A stretch of DNA of 64,000 bases, from NCBI RefSeq assembly GCF_016801775.1, contig NZ_CP069004.1:186001-250000 (forward strand). The letters are read 5' to 3'. Of the stretch, positions 53,982-64,000 are shown one piece after another (position 1 is the first letter of the stretch; every line of letters starts with the position of its first letter). This DNA comes from Sulfitobacter mediterraneus. Its GTDB lineage: Bacteria > Pseudomonadota > Alphaproteobacteria > Rhodobacterales > Rhodobacteraceae. The notes beneath the pieces are model-generated. The model made no database searches, was not told where the DNA came from, and was given only the letters and a program-made list of their open reading frames with translations. Made by a program: the position numbers and the translations under genes.

Positions 53982-54808
53982 GCGGCCTGATCGCCATCGC
54001 CCAGAACGAAGTGCGCATCGGTATGCGCAACAAATGGATCATGCTGGCAACGGCGATCCTGCTGGTGTTCGCGCTGTTGCTGGTTCTTCTTGGCTCTGGC
54101 CCCGCCACTTCTAGCAGCACGGACGGATTGACGATCATCTCCGCCAGCCTCGCGACACTTTCGGTCTATCTGGTGCCGTTGATCGCCCTGTTGCTGTCAT
54201 TTGACGCGATTGCCGGGGAAATTGATCGCGGGACATTGCAACTGACCCTTGCCAGCCCGGTCAGCCGCGCCGCGGTGGTCATGGGAAAGTTTCTGGGTCA
54301 TGTGATCGTTTTGTCCATTGCGGTATTGATCGGCTATGGCTTGGCGGGGGTCTGTGCCTTCTTCGCCATCGACAACGTGGCCTTGGCAGGTGTTCTGGAT
54401 CTGGCGCGGGTGATTGGCACCAGTATTGCCCTGGGCGCCACATTCGTCGGCATCGGATATGTCGCCAGCGCCTGTGTGCGCCAGACCGGCACGGCTGCGG
54501 CCCTGGCCATTGCGATCTGGCTCTTTGCGGTGGTTCTGTATGATATGGCGCTGCTGGGCGGCTTGCTGGCCGATCCCGAAGGGATTTTTGCCACCGATCT
54601 GTTTCCTTACCTTCTTGTGGCCAATCCGGCAGATGCCTTTCGCCTGTTTAACCTGACCGCACTTGATGCTGCTGGCGCCAGCACCGGGTTTGCGGCGGGC
54701 GGTGACGTTCTGCCCTTCGCGCCTCAGCTTGCCATTGCCAGCCCGTTCATCTGGATCGTTGTGGCACTTGCACTGACTGTTGTGATGATGCGGAGGATCA
54801 AACCATGA
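53978..54808 (+). CDS. nosY: ABC membrane subunit NosY
   Basis: A 276-residue membrane protein with about six helices (WIMLATAILLVFALLLVLLG first) and the GEIDRGTLQLTLASPVSR motif, typical of the ABC-2 type NosY. It forms the trans-membrane part of NosDFY. Overlaps nosL by 4 bp. Confidence 0.96.
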   Translation: MSGLIAIAQNEVRIGMRNKWIMLATAILLVFALLLVLLGSGPATSSSTDGLTIISASLATLSVYLVPLIALLLSFDAIAGEIDRGTLQLTLASPVSRAAVVMGKFLGHVIVLSIAVLIGYGLAGVCAFFAIDNVALAGVLDLARVIGTSIALGATFVGIGYVASACVRQTGTAAALAIAIWLFAVVLYDMALLGGLLADPEGIFATDLFPYLLVANPADAFRLFNLTALDAAGASTGFAAGGDVLPFAPQLAIASPFIWIVVALALTVVMMRRIKP

Positions 54809-55332
54809 GACAGCATTTGAAGCTGGCCGCCCTGGCGATCTGTGCCTGCGCTGCCCTTGCGGGATGCAAGGAAGAGCTAGCCGCCGAACGCCCCGTTGCC
54901 ATCGCCATGACCGAAGAGGCGGTTGGCCATTATTGCAACATGACCATTCTGGAACACACCGGACCCAAGGCGCAGATCCATCTCAAGGGCATCGACCATC
55001 CGATCTGGTTCTCGCAGGTCCGCGACGCCATCGCCTTTACCCGCTTGCCCGAAGAAACGCAGGAGCCCGTGGCGATTTATGTCAATGACATGGGCCGCGC
55101 GGCAGATTGGGATTTTCCCGCAGACGACACTTGGATTGATCTCTACGAGGCGTTCTTTGTGATCGAAAGCACCCGCACCGGCAGCATGGGCGCGCCTGAG
55201 GCTGTGCCTTTCGGAACGCAGGCCGCCGCAAATGACTTTGCCCAGATCCACGGCGGCCGTGTGCTGCAACTTCACCAGATCCCCGATGACTATGTGCTGG
55301 GTCCGGTTGAACTGGGTTTTCAGGATTCTTAA
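54805..55332 (+). CDS. nosL: Copper chaperone lipoprotein NosL
   Basis: A 175-residue lipoprotein: signal peptide with lipobox LAGC (Cys at about residue 21). NosL delivers Cu(I) to the NosZ assembly system. Methionine and Cys-containing EEAVGHYCNMTILEHTGPKA is the conserved copper-site segment. Last of the overlapping nosDFYL block; nosX starts 18 bp later. Confidence 0.93.
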   Translation: MRQHLKLAALAICACAALAGCKEELAAERPVAIAMTEEAVGHYCNMTILEHTGPKAQIHLKGIDHPIWFSQVRDAIAFTRLPEETQEPVAIYVNDMGRAADWDFPADDTWIDLYEAFFVIESTRTGSMGAPEAVPFGTQAAANDFAQIHGGRVLQLHQIPDDYVLGPVELGFQDS

Positions 55333-55350
55333 GAAACAAGGACGCAGGCC

Positions 55351-56304
55351 ATGACTGTTTCACGCCGCCGATTTATCGCGATCACCGCTGGTTTTGCATT
55401 GGTCTCAGGGCAGGCCAGTGCCGCCCAAGCCACGGCGGATTGGCAAGGCGTTGCATTGGGCGCTCGGGTGCAGTTGCGGCTTGTCGGGCTGGATCAGGAC
55501 CATGCGGCACATCTGATTGAAATCACCCGCAATGAATTGTTGCGGTTGGAAAAACTTTTTAGCCTTTATCAACCCGGCAGTGCACTGTCGCAATTAAACG
55601 CCAAGGGGCGCTTGCAAGCGCCGCCGCCTGAAATGCTGGAACTTCTGGGGCAGGTCGGGGCGATCCACCGCGCCACGGATGGCCTTTTTGATCCCACCAT
55701 TCAACCGCTCTGGACCGCCTATGCCAATGCCAACGGGACGCCCACACCGGACACAATTGCCTCCGCCCATGCCAAGATCGGCTGGGCAAAAGTTCGCATG
55801 GACACCGGGGAAATATCCTTTGACCAAGAGGGCATGCAACTGACCCTCAACGGCATCGCGCAGGGCTATATCACCGACCGCATCACCGCGTTGTTGCGCA
55901 GCAACGGTGTGAAAGATGCCGTGGTCGATATGGGCGAGATTTCGGCGATGGGGCATGGGCCGGACCAAAAGGCGTGGCGCGTCGGGCTGGCTGAGAAAAG
56001 TGATCAACCGGCGGCGCAGTCTATCCGGCTGAGCAATAAATCGGTGGCAACATCTGCCCCGCAGGGCATGACAATCGCCGGACGGGCCAGCCATATTCTT
56101 GATCCCCGAACAGGCAACCCCGCCCCGCAATATTGGAGCCGGATCAGCGTGATCCATCCATCCGCTGCGATAGCCGACGGGCTCTCGACCGCCGCGAGCC
56201 TGATGCAGGCAGATCAAATGCGTAGCTGTATCAAGGGCTTCGCCTGCGTTGATGTTATCGCGGCAGGGCCGGAAGGACGCCAGCTGCGGCTGCGCGTGAC
56301 CTGA
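55351..56304 (+). CDS. nosX: ApbE-type FMN transferase NosX
   Basis: A 317-residue periplasmic flavin transferase. The N-terminus VSRRRFIAITAGFALVSGQA is a Tat-type signal. The ApbE fold shows in LFSLYQPGSALSQLN, LNGIAQGYITDRI, VVDMGEISAMG and HILDPRTGNPAP. It attaches FMN to a Thr of NosR, so it belongs in the same pathway. It is the last gene of the operon and ends 3 bp from the convergent oxidoreductase. Confidence 0.94.
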   Translation: MTVSRRRFIAITAGFALVSGQASAAQATADWQGVALGARVQLRLVGLDQDHAAHLIEITRNELLRLEKLFSLYQPGSALSQLNAKGRLQAPPPEMLELLGQVGAIHRATDGLFDPTIQPLWTAYANANGTPTPDTIASAHAKIGWAKVRMDTGEISFDQEGMQLTLNGIAQGYITDRITALLRSNGVKDAVVDMGEISAMGHGPDQKAWRVGLAEKSDQPAAQSIRLSNKSVATSAPQGMTIAGRASHILDPRTGNPAPQYWSRISVIHPSAAIADGLSTAASLMQADQMRSCIKGFACVDVIAAGPEGRQLRLRVT

Positions 56305-56307
56305 CGT

Positions 56308-58353
56308 TCAGATATCTTTCACGAGCCGCAGCGCATCATAAATCGCCGCATGGGTGTTGCGGGCTGACACGGCATCACCAATCCGGAAGAGTTGAAACTG
56401 GCCCTCCGGGTTGGTCAGGATCCCCTGAGGCTGTCCCGCGATCAGTGCCTCATAATCCACCGCGCCGCCATTGGATGACTGCGGTTTGAGGTCGAAATAG
56501 AGATCATCCAGTGGCAGTGTACCGTAGTTCAGAACCACCTGATCATAGTCTTTCTCATAGGTGTGATCAGAGTAGTCGGTCCCGATGGTGGCCCGCATTT
56601 TGTTTCCCGCCGGGGCCACATCCACCAAGCGGCGCGTGACGGTAAAGGTCACATCCTTGTCCTGAAGGCTGCGCATATAGGGCACTAGGTTCATGCCCAT
56701 CACCTCGGGGGCAAAGCTGCGATCGGGTGTCATGATCTCAACGGATGCACCGCTTTGTGCCGCAAGTTCAGCGGCTTGCAGGGCAGGGTGGTCACCGCTT
56801 TCATCATAGATCAGGATATGCCCGGCAGGTTTCACATCGCCCGAGATCAGATCCCAACTGGTGATCACATGCGGCGCCTCGCGCCCGGTCTCGAACAGTT
56901 CGGTGTTCGGCAGCCCGCCTGTGGCAACGATCACCACAGCGGGGTTCAGTGCAGTGACGTCTGCCGCCTCGGCCCATGTGTTGAAGTGGAAAGTCACATC
57001 CCGCGCCGCACATTGCGCCATGCGCCAATCGATGATGCCAATCATCTCGCGCCGCCGTGGCGATTGCGCGGTCAGTCGGATCTGCCCGCCGGGGTCTGCG
57101 GCGGCCTCAAACACCGTCACCTGATGACCGCGCATCGCGGCAACCCGGGCTGCTTCCAATCCGGCAGGGCCTGCCCCGATGATCACCACCTTGCGCGGCT
57201 GCGGCGCTGGGGCAATATCATGCGGCATGCTCAGCTCTCGTCCCGTGGCGGCATTGTGGATGCACAGGGCCTCGCCGGCCTGATATATCCGGTCCAAACA
57301 ATAGGTTGCCCCGACACAGGGGCGAATGTCATCCTCGCGCCCTTCGGTGATTTTGCGCACGATATGTGGGTCCGCCATATGGGCGCGGGTCATGCCAACC
57401 ATGTCCAAAAGGCCGGATGCCACCGCATGCCGCGCGGTGGCCACATCGGGAATGCGGGCGGCGTGAAAGGTTGGCATGCCGGTTGCCGCCTTGACCGATC
57501 CGGCAAAATCCAGATGCGGGGCAGATTGCATGCCTTGAACCGGGATAATGTCGGTCATCGCCGGATCGGTATGAATGCGCCCCCGGATCACATTGAGAAA
57601 ATCCACCTGACCGCTGTTTGCCAGCCGCTTGGAAATCTCAAGGCCTTCTTCGGCAGAGATCCCGCCCGCCTGCGCCTCATCGGCGGTATAGCGCAGGCCC
57701 ACGATGAATTCCGACCCGACGCGTTTGCGGATCGCCTCCAGCACATCCATCGGAAACCGCATCCGGTTTTCCAGGGTATCGGCGCCATAAGGCCCGGTCA
57801 GATCATTGGTCAGAGGCGACCAAAGCTGATCCAGAAGATGGCCGTAAACCTGCAATTCAATCCCATCCATGCCGCCGTCTCTCATCCGTTCTGCGGCATC
57901 GGCAAAATCTGTGATGATCCGGTCAATATCCCAATCTTCCAACAGCTTGGGAAAGGACCGGTGCGCCGGTTCGCGGTGTTTGGAGGACGACACAGAAGGC
58001 AGCCAATCGCCCTTGTTCCACCCCGTGCGCCGCCCCAGATGGGTCAGTTGGATCATCACCGCGCAGCCATGTTCATGCACCGCATCTGTCAGTTTGCGCA
58101 CCCATGGCACCACGTCATCGCGGTAGGCCAGAATATTGTTGAACACTGGCGGGCTGTCCCGGCTTACAGTCGCGGATCCGGCGGTCATCGCCAGCGCAAC
58201 ACCGGCCTTGGCCCGCTCTGCATGATAGGCGGCATAGCGGTCCTTGGGCATGCCGTTTTCGGGATAGGCGGGCTCATGGGCCGTGGTCATGATCCGGTTT
58301 TTGAGCGTCAGGTGTTTGAGCTGAAAAGGCTGGAGCAGTGGATCTTTTGACAT
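56308..58353 (-). CDS. OYE-like flavin/Fe-S oxidoreductase with altered cluster motif
   Basis: A 680-residue enzyme of the 2,4-dienoyl-CoA reductase/trimethylamine dehydrogenase family. Residues 1-~335 form the FMN TIM barrel (HGCAVMIQLTHLGRR, LENRMRFPMDVLEAI), ~340-370 the Fe-S binding loop and ~386 onward the NAD(P)/FAD domain (VVIIGAGPAGLEAARVAAM). The usual four cluster cysteines CxxCxxC-x12-C become Cys346, Ala349, Cys352, Cys364. Similar enzymes N-demethylate methylated proline derivatives such as stachydrine, so a betaine/amine demethylase role is possible. The start at 58353 is favoured: a longer frame would run through the katG terminator. Confidence 0.85.
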   Translation of the reverse strand: MSKDPLLQPFQLKHLTLKNRIMTTAHEPAYPENGMPKDRYAAYHAERAKAGVALAMTAGSATVSRDSPPVFNNILAYRDDVVPWVRKLTDAVHEHGCAVMIQLTHLGRRTGWNKGDWLPSVSSSKHREPAHRSFPKLLEDWDIDRIITDFADAAERMRDGGMDGIELQVYGHLLDQLWSPLTNDLTGPYGADTLENRMRFPMDVLEAIRKRVGSEFIVGLRYTADEAQAGGISAEEGLEISKRLANSGQVDFLNVIRGRIHTDPAMTDIIPVQGMQSAPHLDFAGSVKAATGMPTFHAARIPDVATARHAVASGLLDMVGMTRAHMADPHIVRKITEGREDDIRPCVGATYCLDRIYQAGEALCIHNAATGRELSMPHDIAPAPQPRKVVIIGAGPAGLEAARVAAMRGHQVTVFEAAADPGGQIRLTAQSPRRREMIGIIDWRMAQCAARDVTFHFNTWAEAADVTALNPAVVIVATGGLPNTELFETGREAPHVITSWDLISGDVKPAGHILIYDESGDHPALQAAELAAQSGASVEIMTPDRSFAPEVMGMNLVPYMRSLQDKDVTFTVTRRLVDVAPAGNKMRATIGTDYSDHTYEKDYDQVVLNYGTLPLDDLYFDLKPQSSNGGAVDYEALIAGQPQGILTNPEGQFQLFRIGDAVSARNTHAAIYDALRLVKDI

Positions 58354-58435
58354 GGGCCTCACCATCGGATTGCGCGGGCCAGTATTGCGCCCGCATGGGC
58401 AAAGCTTAGCGTCCCTTTTGAACAATCGAAAAACA

Positions 58436-58472
58436 AAAAGCGGCGCTTCCATGAGCAGGAAACGCCGCTTTT
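58436..58472 (-). terminator. Rho-independent terminator after katG
   Basis: A 10-bp stem (AAAAGCGGCG / CGCCGCTTTT), one mismatch, then four more pairs (TTCC/GGAA) close a seven-base loop. On the minus strand the T-rich tail TTTTTGTTTTTC follows. It starts 27 bp beyond the katG stop. Confidence 0.9.
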
Positions 58473-58499
58473 CATTGGTATTGGGGCCTTGGCCGGGAT

Positions 58500-60758
<2,259 letters not shown>

Positions 60759-60819
60759 CTAACAAGGTGGCGCGGTAAATAAAAATTGGATTTTCGGATG
60801 GCTTTGATAGTTTGAGGTT

Positions 60820-61725
60820 ATGATAAATCTAACACTGAAACAGCTCCGCTATTTCGAAGCCTTGGCGCAGCAGCAACATTTTGGCCGCGCCGCCGCCTTT
60901 TGCTCCATCTCGCAGCCCGCGTTGTCCGTGCAGATCAAAGAGTTGGAGACCCAATTGGGCCGACCCCTGTTTGAACGTGGCGCCCGCGAGGTGCGGCTCA
61001 CCGCATTTGGGGCCGAAATCAGCGCAAAGGTGCGCGGTATCCTAAGTGCGGTGGATGATCTGGGCGATTTCGCCCGTGCGGGGCAGGACGGATTGGCCGG
61101 CACGTTCCGGTTGGGTGTCATCCCGACCATCGCGCCTTATTTGCTGCCCCGGCTAATTGGCGATCTGACGCGGCGCTATCCGCGGATGGACCTACATCTG
61201 CGCGAAACCTTGACAGCACGGCTGGTGCAAGAGTTACTGGAGGGCGGCCTTGATGCGGCGATCGTGGCATTGCCGGTGTCCGAGCCGTCCCTGATTGAGA
61301 CACCATTGTTTTCTGAAGATTTCCTTCTGGTGCGCCCGGCAACGCAAGCCGATGCGCCGGTGCCAACCCGTGAAGAATTGCGCGATATGCGGCTTCTTCT
61401 GCTCGAAGAAGGGCATTGCTTTCGCGATCAGGCTTTGTCGTTTTGTCAGGCGGATGCCAGCCCCCCTCGGAACGGTCTGGACGGCAGTTCACTTGCAACA
61501 TTGGTACAGATGGTCGGCGCGGGCATCGGCGTGACAATGATCCCCGAAATGGCGCGGTCAGTTGAGACCCGTTCTGCGGCTGTGGATTGTGCGCGGTTTG
61601 CGGGTCAACAACCTTCGCGCACAATTGGAATGATCTGGCGGCGCACGACCCCGCTGGCATCACAATTGCAAGAATTGTCCGAAGTCGTGCGATTGGCGGC
61701 GCAGGATCAACGACGCACAAACTAA
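60820..61725 (+). CDS. oxyR: Peroxide-sensing LysR-type regulator OxyR
   Basis: A 301-residue LysR regulator. The DNA-binding domain contains LRYFEALAQQQHFGRAAAF and SQPALSVQIKELETQLG. The redox pair is intact: Cys200 and Cys209 in LEEGHCFRDQALSFCQ, the motif of OxyR proteins that form a disulfide on peroxide oxidation. Divergent from katG, with 94 bp between start codons, so it most likely activates katG. Confidence 0.94.
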   Translation: MINLTLKQLRYFEALAQQQHFGRAAAFCSISQPALSVQIKELETQLGRPLFERGAREVRLTAFGAEISAKVRGILSAVDDLGDFARAGQDGLAGTFRLGVIPTIAPYLLPRLIGDLTRRYPRMDLHLRETLTARLVQELLEGGLDAAIVALPVSEPSLIETPLFSEDFLLVRPATQADAPVPTREELRDMRLLLLEEGHCFRDQALSFCQADASPPRNGLDGSSLATLVQMVGAGIGVTMIPEMARSVETRSAAVDCARFAGQQPSRTIGMIWRRTTPLASQLQELSEVVRLAAQDQRRTN

Positions 61726-61898
61726 GAAAAAAGCCATGGTGATTTGGGCGGCGTATGAGGCAATATGTTTTGATTTCAAAGTGTTGACGCCTTCCTGTGC
61801 CATTCAACTCACTCGTCCACGTTAATCTGGTTGTAACGACTGATGTTCTAGATGCCCCAAACGGACATGGCCGTCCGTGCAGGTCGAAGGAACACCAT

Positions 61899-64000
61899 AT
61901 GTCTGAAAGCGACAGCCAGAAACCGCGGATGAACCCCATTCACTCGCTGTTCTTCAAATGCACATTCATGGTGGCAATTTGTGTGATTGTTGTCGTGGCG
62001 GTTATCGAGTTCCGAAACAACGTTTATGTCCGCGCAAAGACACAGCAAAACATCGCCGAACGCGCCGAAGAGGTGACAAACCTGCTGGCGGTTCAAATGG
62101 GTGGATCGGTGAAATTTGGCAACACAGACGCGGTTGAAGGGATCGTCAGCGGCGTTGTGACCGAGGCGCGGCGGGAGGCCGTTGGCGCGGTTGTGATTGA
62201 TCTCGAAGGAAATATTGTATTTCAAGGTGAGACACCCGAGTTTGAACCCCTGCGCGAGACCGCCGAAGAACTGGCGCGGCAGTCGTTGTCCAGCGGTGAA
62301 GTTGTCTCGGCGGACAACGGGAAAATGATCGCAATGCCCCTGCGCTTCGGCCGGGAGAACGCGGTGGTTGGTTCCGTTGTCACCGCATGGAGCGATGCCT
62401 ATGCCCTGCAAGCCTTGGCGCAGGAAAATGTGATAACGCTGGCGGTCGCGCTGGCCATTCTCCTCGCTGCATTGGGGGTCGCGGCGTATTATCTGCGCAC
62501 ACGGATGTCTCAACCCCTCGGCGCGTTGGAAGCCGCGATGGAGCGGATTGCGGGCGCAGACTATGAAACGACGGTCCCCTTCATCAACCGTCGCGACGAG
62601 ATTGGCAAGATGGCAGGCAAGCTGGATGCGTTTCGCGGGTCTTTGAGTAAGGCACATCAGGCGCAACGCGAAAATGCTTTCAAAAGTGCGGCTTTTGCAG
62701 GGTCTTCTGCATCCTTGATGGTTGTCGACGAGAACGCCAATGTGATTTTTGCCAATCCCGCCTGCATCGCCATTATCGAAAGCCTGATGCCCGAACTGGA
62801 AGAACATTGGCCGGGCATTTCGCCTCAGAACCTTGTTGGTGCGCCGCTGACGGAACTTTACGGGATGCAATCTGCGATCACCGGCATACTGGACGGAGAC
62901 GATGCACCCGCCGCATCCGGCGAAACTGAAGTGACTTTGCGGGTCGCGGATCGGATCTTGCGGATCCGCACCAACCCGGCCTGTGATGCGGACGGCCATG
63001 TGATCGGATGCGTGGTCGAATGGACTGACCGCACGGAAATCCAACACAATGCCGCCTTGCTGGACGCAATCAACACAGGTCAGTTGAGCGTGGAATTCTC
63101 GATCAATGGGCAAGTTCTGGATGCCAACGACAATTTCCTGAAAATGATCAATGGCACCAAGAAAGACACGGAAGTTTGCTCGCTTTTCTCGATGTTTGCG
63201 AACAATCTGGAAGGAGACACGGACGGGCGGCGCTTCGCGGCTGAAGCCTGCGCAGGCAGAATTCCTCCAGGTCGGTTCAAGGCCTACAGTATGCACGCCG
63301 ACAAGGTGTTTGTTGTCGAAGGCAGCCTTGCCGTGATCAAGGATGAAAGTGGTGCACCGGAAAAGGTTATTTTCTTGGGGGCTGATGTGACCAGCCAGGA
63401 TGAGGCAATGCGGGCGGCGGAGCAAAGCAATGCAAAATCTGCAGAAGAGCAAGGCAATGTCGTGGCCTTGCTTGGCGAGGCGTTGAACCGACTTGCGGAT
63501 GGCGATCTGGAGGCGGAAATCTCTGATCATGTGCCGCCTGCCTACGAAAAGCTGCGCTCGGATTTCAACGGCACGGTGGACAGCCTGCGCAACGCCATCT
63601 CCACCGTGATCCACAATTCGGACTCGATCCGCAGTGAAACCAATGAGATCACCTCAGCCGCCGACGACCTGTCGCGGCGCACCGAAAAGCAAGCCGCGAC
63701 ATTGGAAGAAACAGCCGCAGCATTGGACGAATTGACGGTGTCTGTGCGATCTGCGGCTGAGGGTGCAGATGACGCCAGCAAAATGTCGGCAGATGCCCAG
63801 AAAAATGCCGAGCAGGGCGGCGAAGTGGCGCGCCAGGCTGTCGAGGCGATGGACGGGATCAAGAATTCGTCACAGGAGATTTCCAAGATCACCAGCGTGA
63901 TCGATGACATCGCGTTTCAGACCAATCTTCTGGCGCTCAATGCCGGGGTTGAGGCCGCGCGGGCAGGGGAGGCAGGCCGCGGGTTTGCCGTGGTCGCGAC
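61899..64000 (+). CDS. Methyl-accepting chemotaxis protein with PAS domains (3' end outside window)
   Basis: The frame is open from the ATG at 61899 to the window end, giving the first 700 residues. TM1 spans residues ~20-38 and TM2 ~177-198, enclosing a periplasmic sensor region. A HAMP domain follows ([38 protein letters not shown]), then two PAS-like segments ([39 protein letters not shown]) and the start of the signalling hairpin, whose tip [20 protein letters not shown] lies at ~667-685. It relays ligand or redox input to CheA and CheW. GTCGAAGGAAC precedes the start. It is 173 bp from oxyR; no other chemotaxis genes are in the window. Confidence 0.92.
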   Translation, partial: MSESDSQKPRMNPIHSLFFKCTFMVAICVIVVVAVIEFRNNVYVRAKTQQNIAERAEEVTNLLAVQMGGSVKFGNTDAVEGIVSGVVTEARREAVGAVVIDLEGNIVFQGETPEFEPLRETAEELARQSLSSGEVVSADNGKMIAMPLRFGRENAVVGSVVTAWSDAYALQALAQENVITLAVALAILLAALGVAAYYLRTRMSQPLGALEAAMERIAGADYETTVPFINRRDEIGKMAGKLDAFRGSLSKAHQAQRENAFKSAAFAGSSASLMVVDENANVIFANPACIAIIESLMPELEEHWPGISPQNLVGAPLTELYGMQSAITGILDGDDAPAASGETEVTLRVADRILRIRTNPACDADGHVIGCVVEWTDRTEIQHNAALLDAINTGQLSVEFSINGQVLDANDNFLKMINGTKKDTEVCSLFSMFANNLEGDTDGRRFAAEACAGRIPPGRFKAYSMHADKVFVVEGSLAVIKDESGAPEKVIFLGADVTSQDEAMRAAEQSNAKSAEEQGNVVALLGEALNRLADGDLEAEISDHVPPAYEKLRSDFNGTVDSLRNAISTVIHNSDSIRSETNEITSAADDLSRRTEKQAATLEETAAALDELTVSVRSAAEGADDASKMSADAQKNAEQGGEVARQAVEAMDGIKNSSQEISKITSVIDDIAFQTNLLALNAGVEAARAGEAGRGFAVVA

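Noticed and set aside
58354..58452. N-terminal extension of the OYE-like protein
   Set aside because: It would translate across the strong katG terminator and is not family-like; the start at 58353 is better.
61848..63614. 588-residue open frame on the minus strand
   Set aside because: It lies opposite the chemoreceptor gene, whose frame shows clear MCP, HAMP and PAS sequence; the minus-strand translation is rich in His, Arg and Cys and has no domain.

Overview
The window looks like chromosomal DNA of a marine alphaproteobacterium of the Rhodobacterales (Roseobacter group). This rests on GC-rich coding DNA, the protein families seen (a DUF6280-type small protein, a PopZ-like protein next to TolC, PAS-LuxR-linked branched-chain-type ABC systems, arsR/aqpS/arsH, a nosRZDFYLX cluster) and a recurrent Rhodobacterales-style intergenic hairpin element. 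The genus cannot be fixed from the sequence alone. I found no prophage, insertion sequence, CRISPR array, rRNA or origin. One tRNA gene (Leu, anticodon TAA) is present. About 56 protein genes are supported, including a 54-residue one at 10831-10995, a truncated TolC at the left edge and a truncated chemoreceptor at the right edge.

Layout. 1-8.0 kb: end of a TolC-type exporter, a PopZ-like acidic protein, cobyric acid synthase, a small conserved protein, elongation factor P, YgfZ-like folate protein, a glycosyltransferase and an MsbA-like ABC exporter. 8.1-15 kb: two PLP aminotransferases, small ORFs (one behind a Fur-family-like box), an enoyl-CoA hydratase and valyl-tRNA synthetase. 15.3-24.4 kb: a lone form-II CoxL-like molybdenum hydroxylase subunit overlapping a DUF2235 hydrolase, a thioesterase, divergent metF/metR, an NADPH oxidoreductase, an inositol monophosphatase, a GFA protein and a rhomboid protease. 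24.4-31.5 kb: putA with a divergent Lrp-type regulator, a TPR protein, tRNA-Leu followed by degenerate repeats, then an arsenic module (arsH, aqpS, divergent arsR) with two matching operators. 31.5-38.1 kb: a sugar ABC importer operon facing a two-component system. 38.1-47.5 kb: M24 and M20 hydrolases, a second GFA protein, a PAS-LuxR regulator and a divergent branched-chain-type ABC importer ending in an alpha/beta hydrolase. 47.5-56.3 kb: the complete nosRZDFYLX operon for nitrous oxide reduction behind a perfect FNR/DNR-type box. 56.3-64 kb: an OYE-like flavin/Fe-S oxidoreductase, katG with divergent oxyR, and a PAS-containing methyl-accepting chemotaxis protein that runs off the window.

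How the parts work together. Several units are regulator/target pairs in divergent or adjacent arrangement: metR-metF, lrp-putA, arsR-aqpS-arsH, oxyR-katG, the two-component pair with the sugar ABC operon, and PAS-LuxR with the second ABC operon. The physiological picture is a heterotroph that imports sugars and nitrogenous organics, oxidises proline, detoxifies arsenic and peroxide, and uses N2O as a terminal acceptor under low oxygen. Most of the window is ordinary. The least explained items are the small Tat-like ORF with its Fur-like box, the degenerate repeats after tRNA-Leu, the hairpins between binding-protein and transport genes in both ABC operons, and several enzymes with changed key residues (the M24 protein, the OYE-like protein, the histidine kinase).
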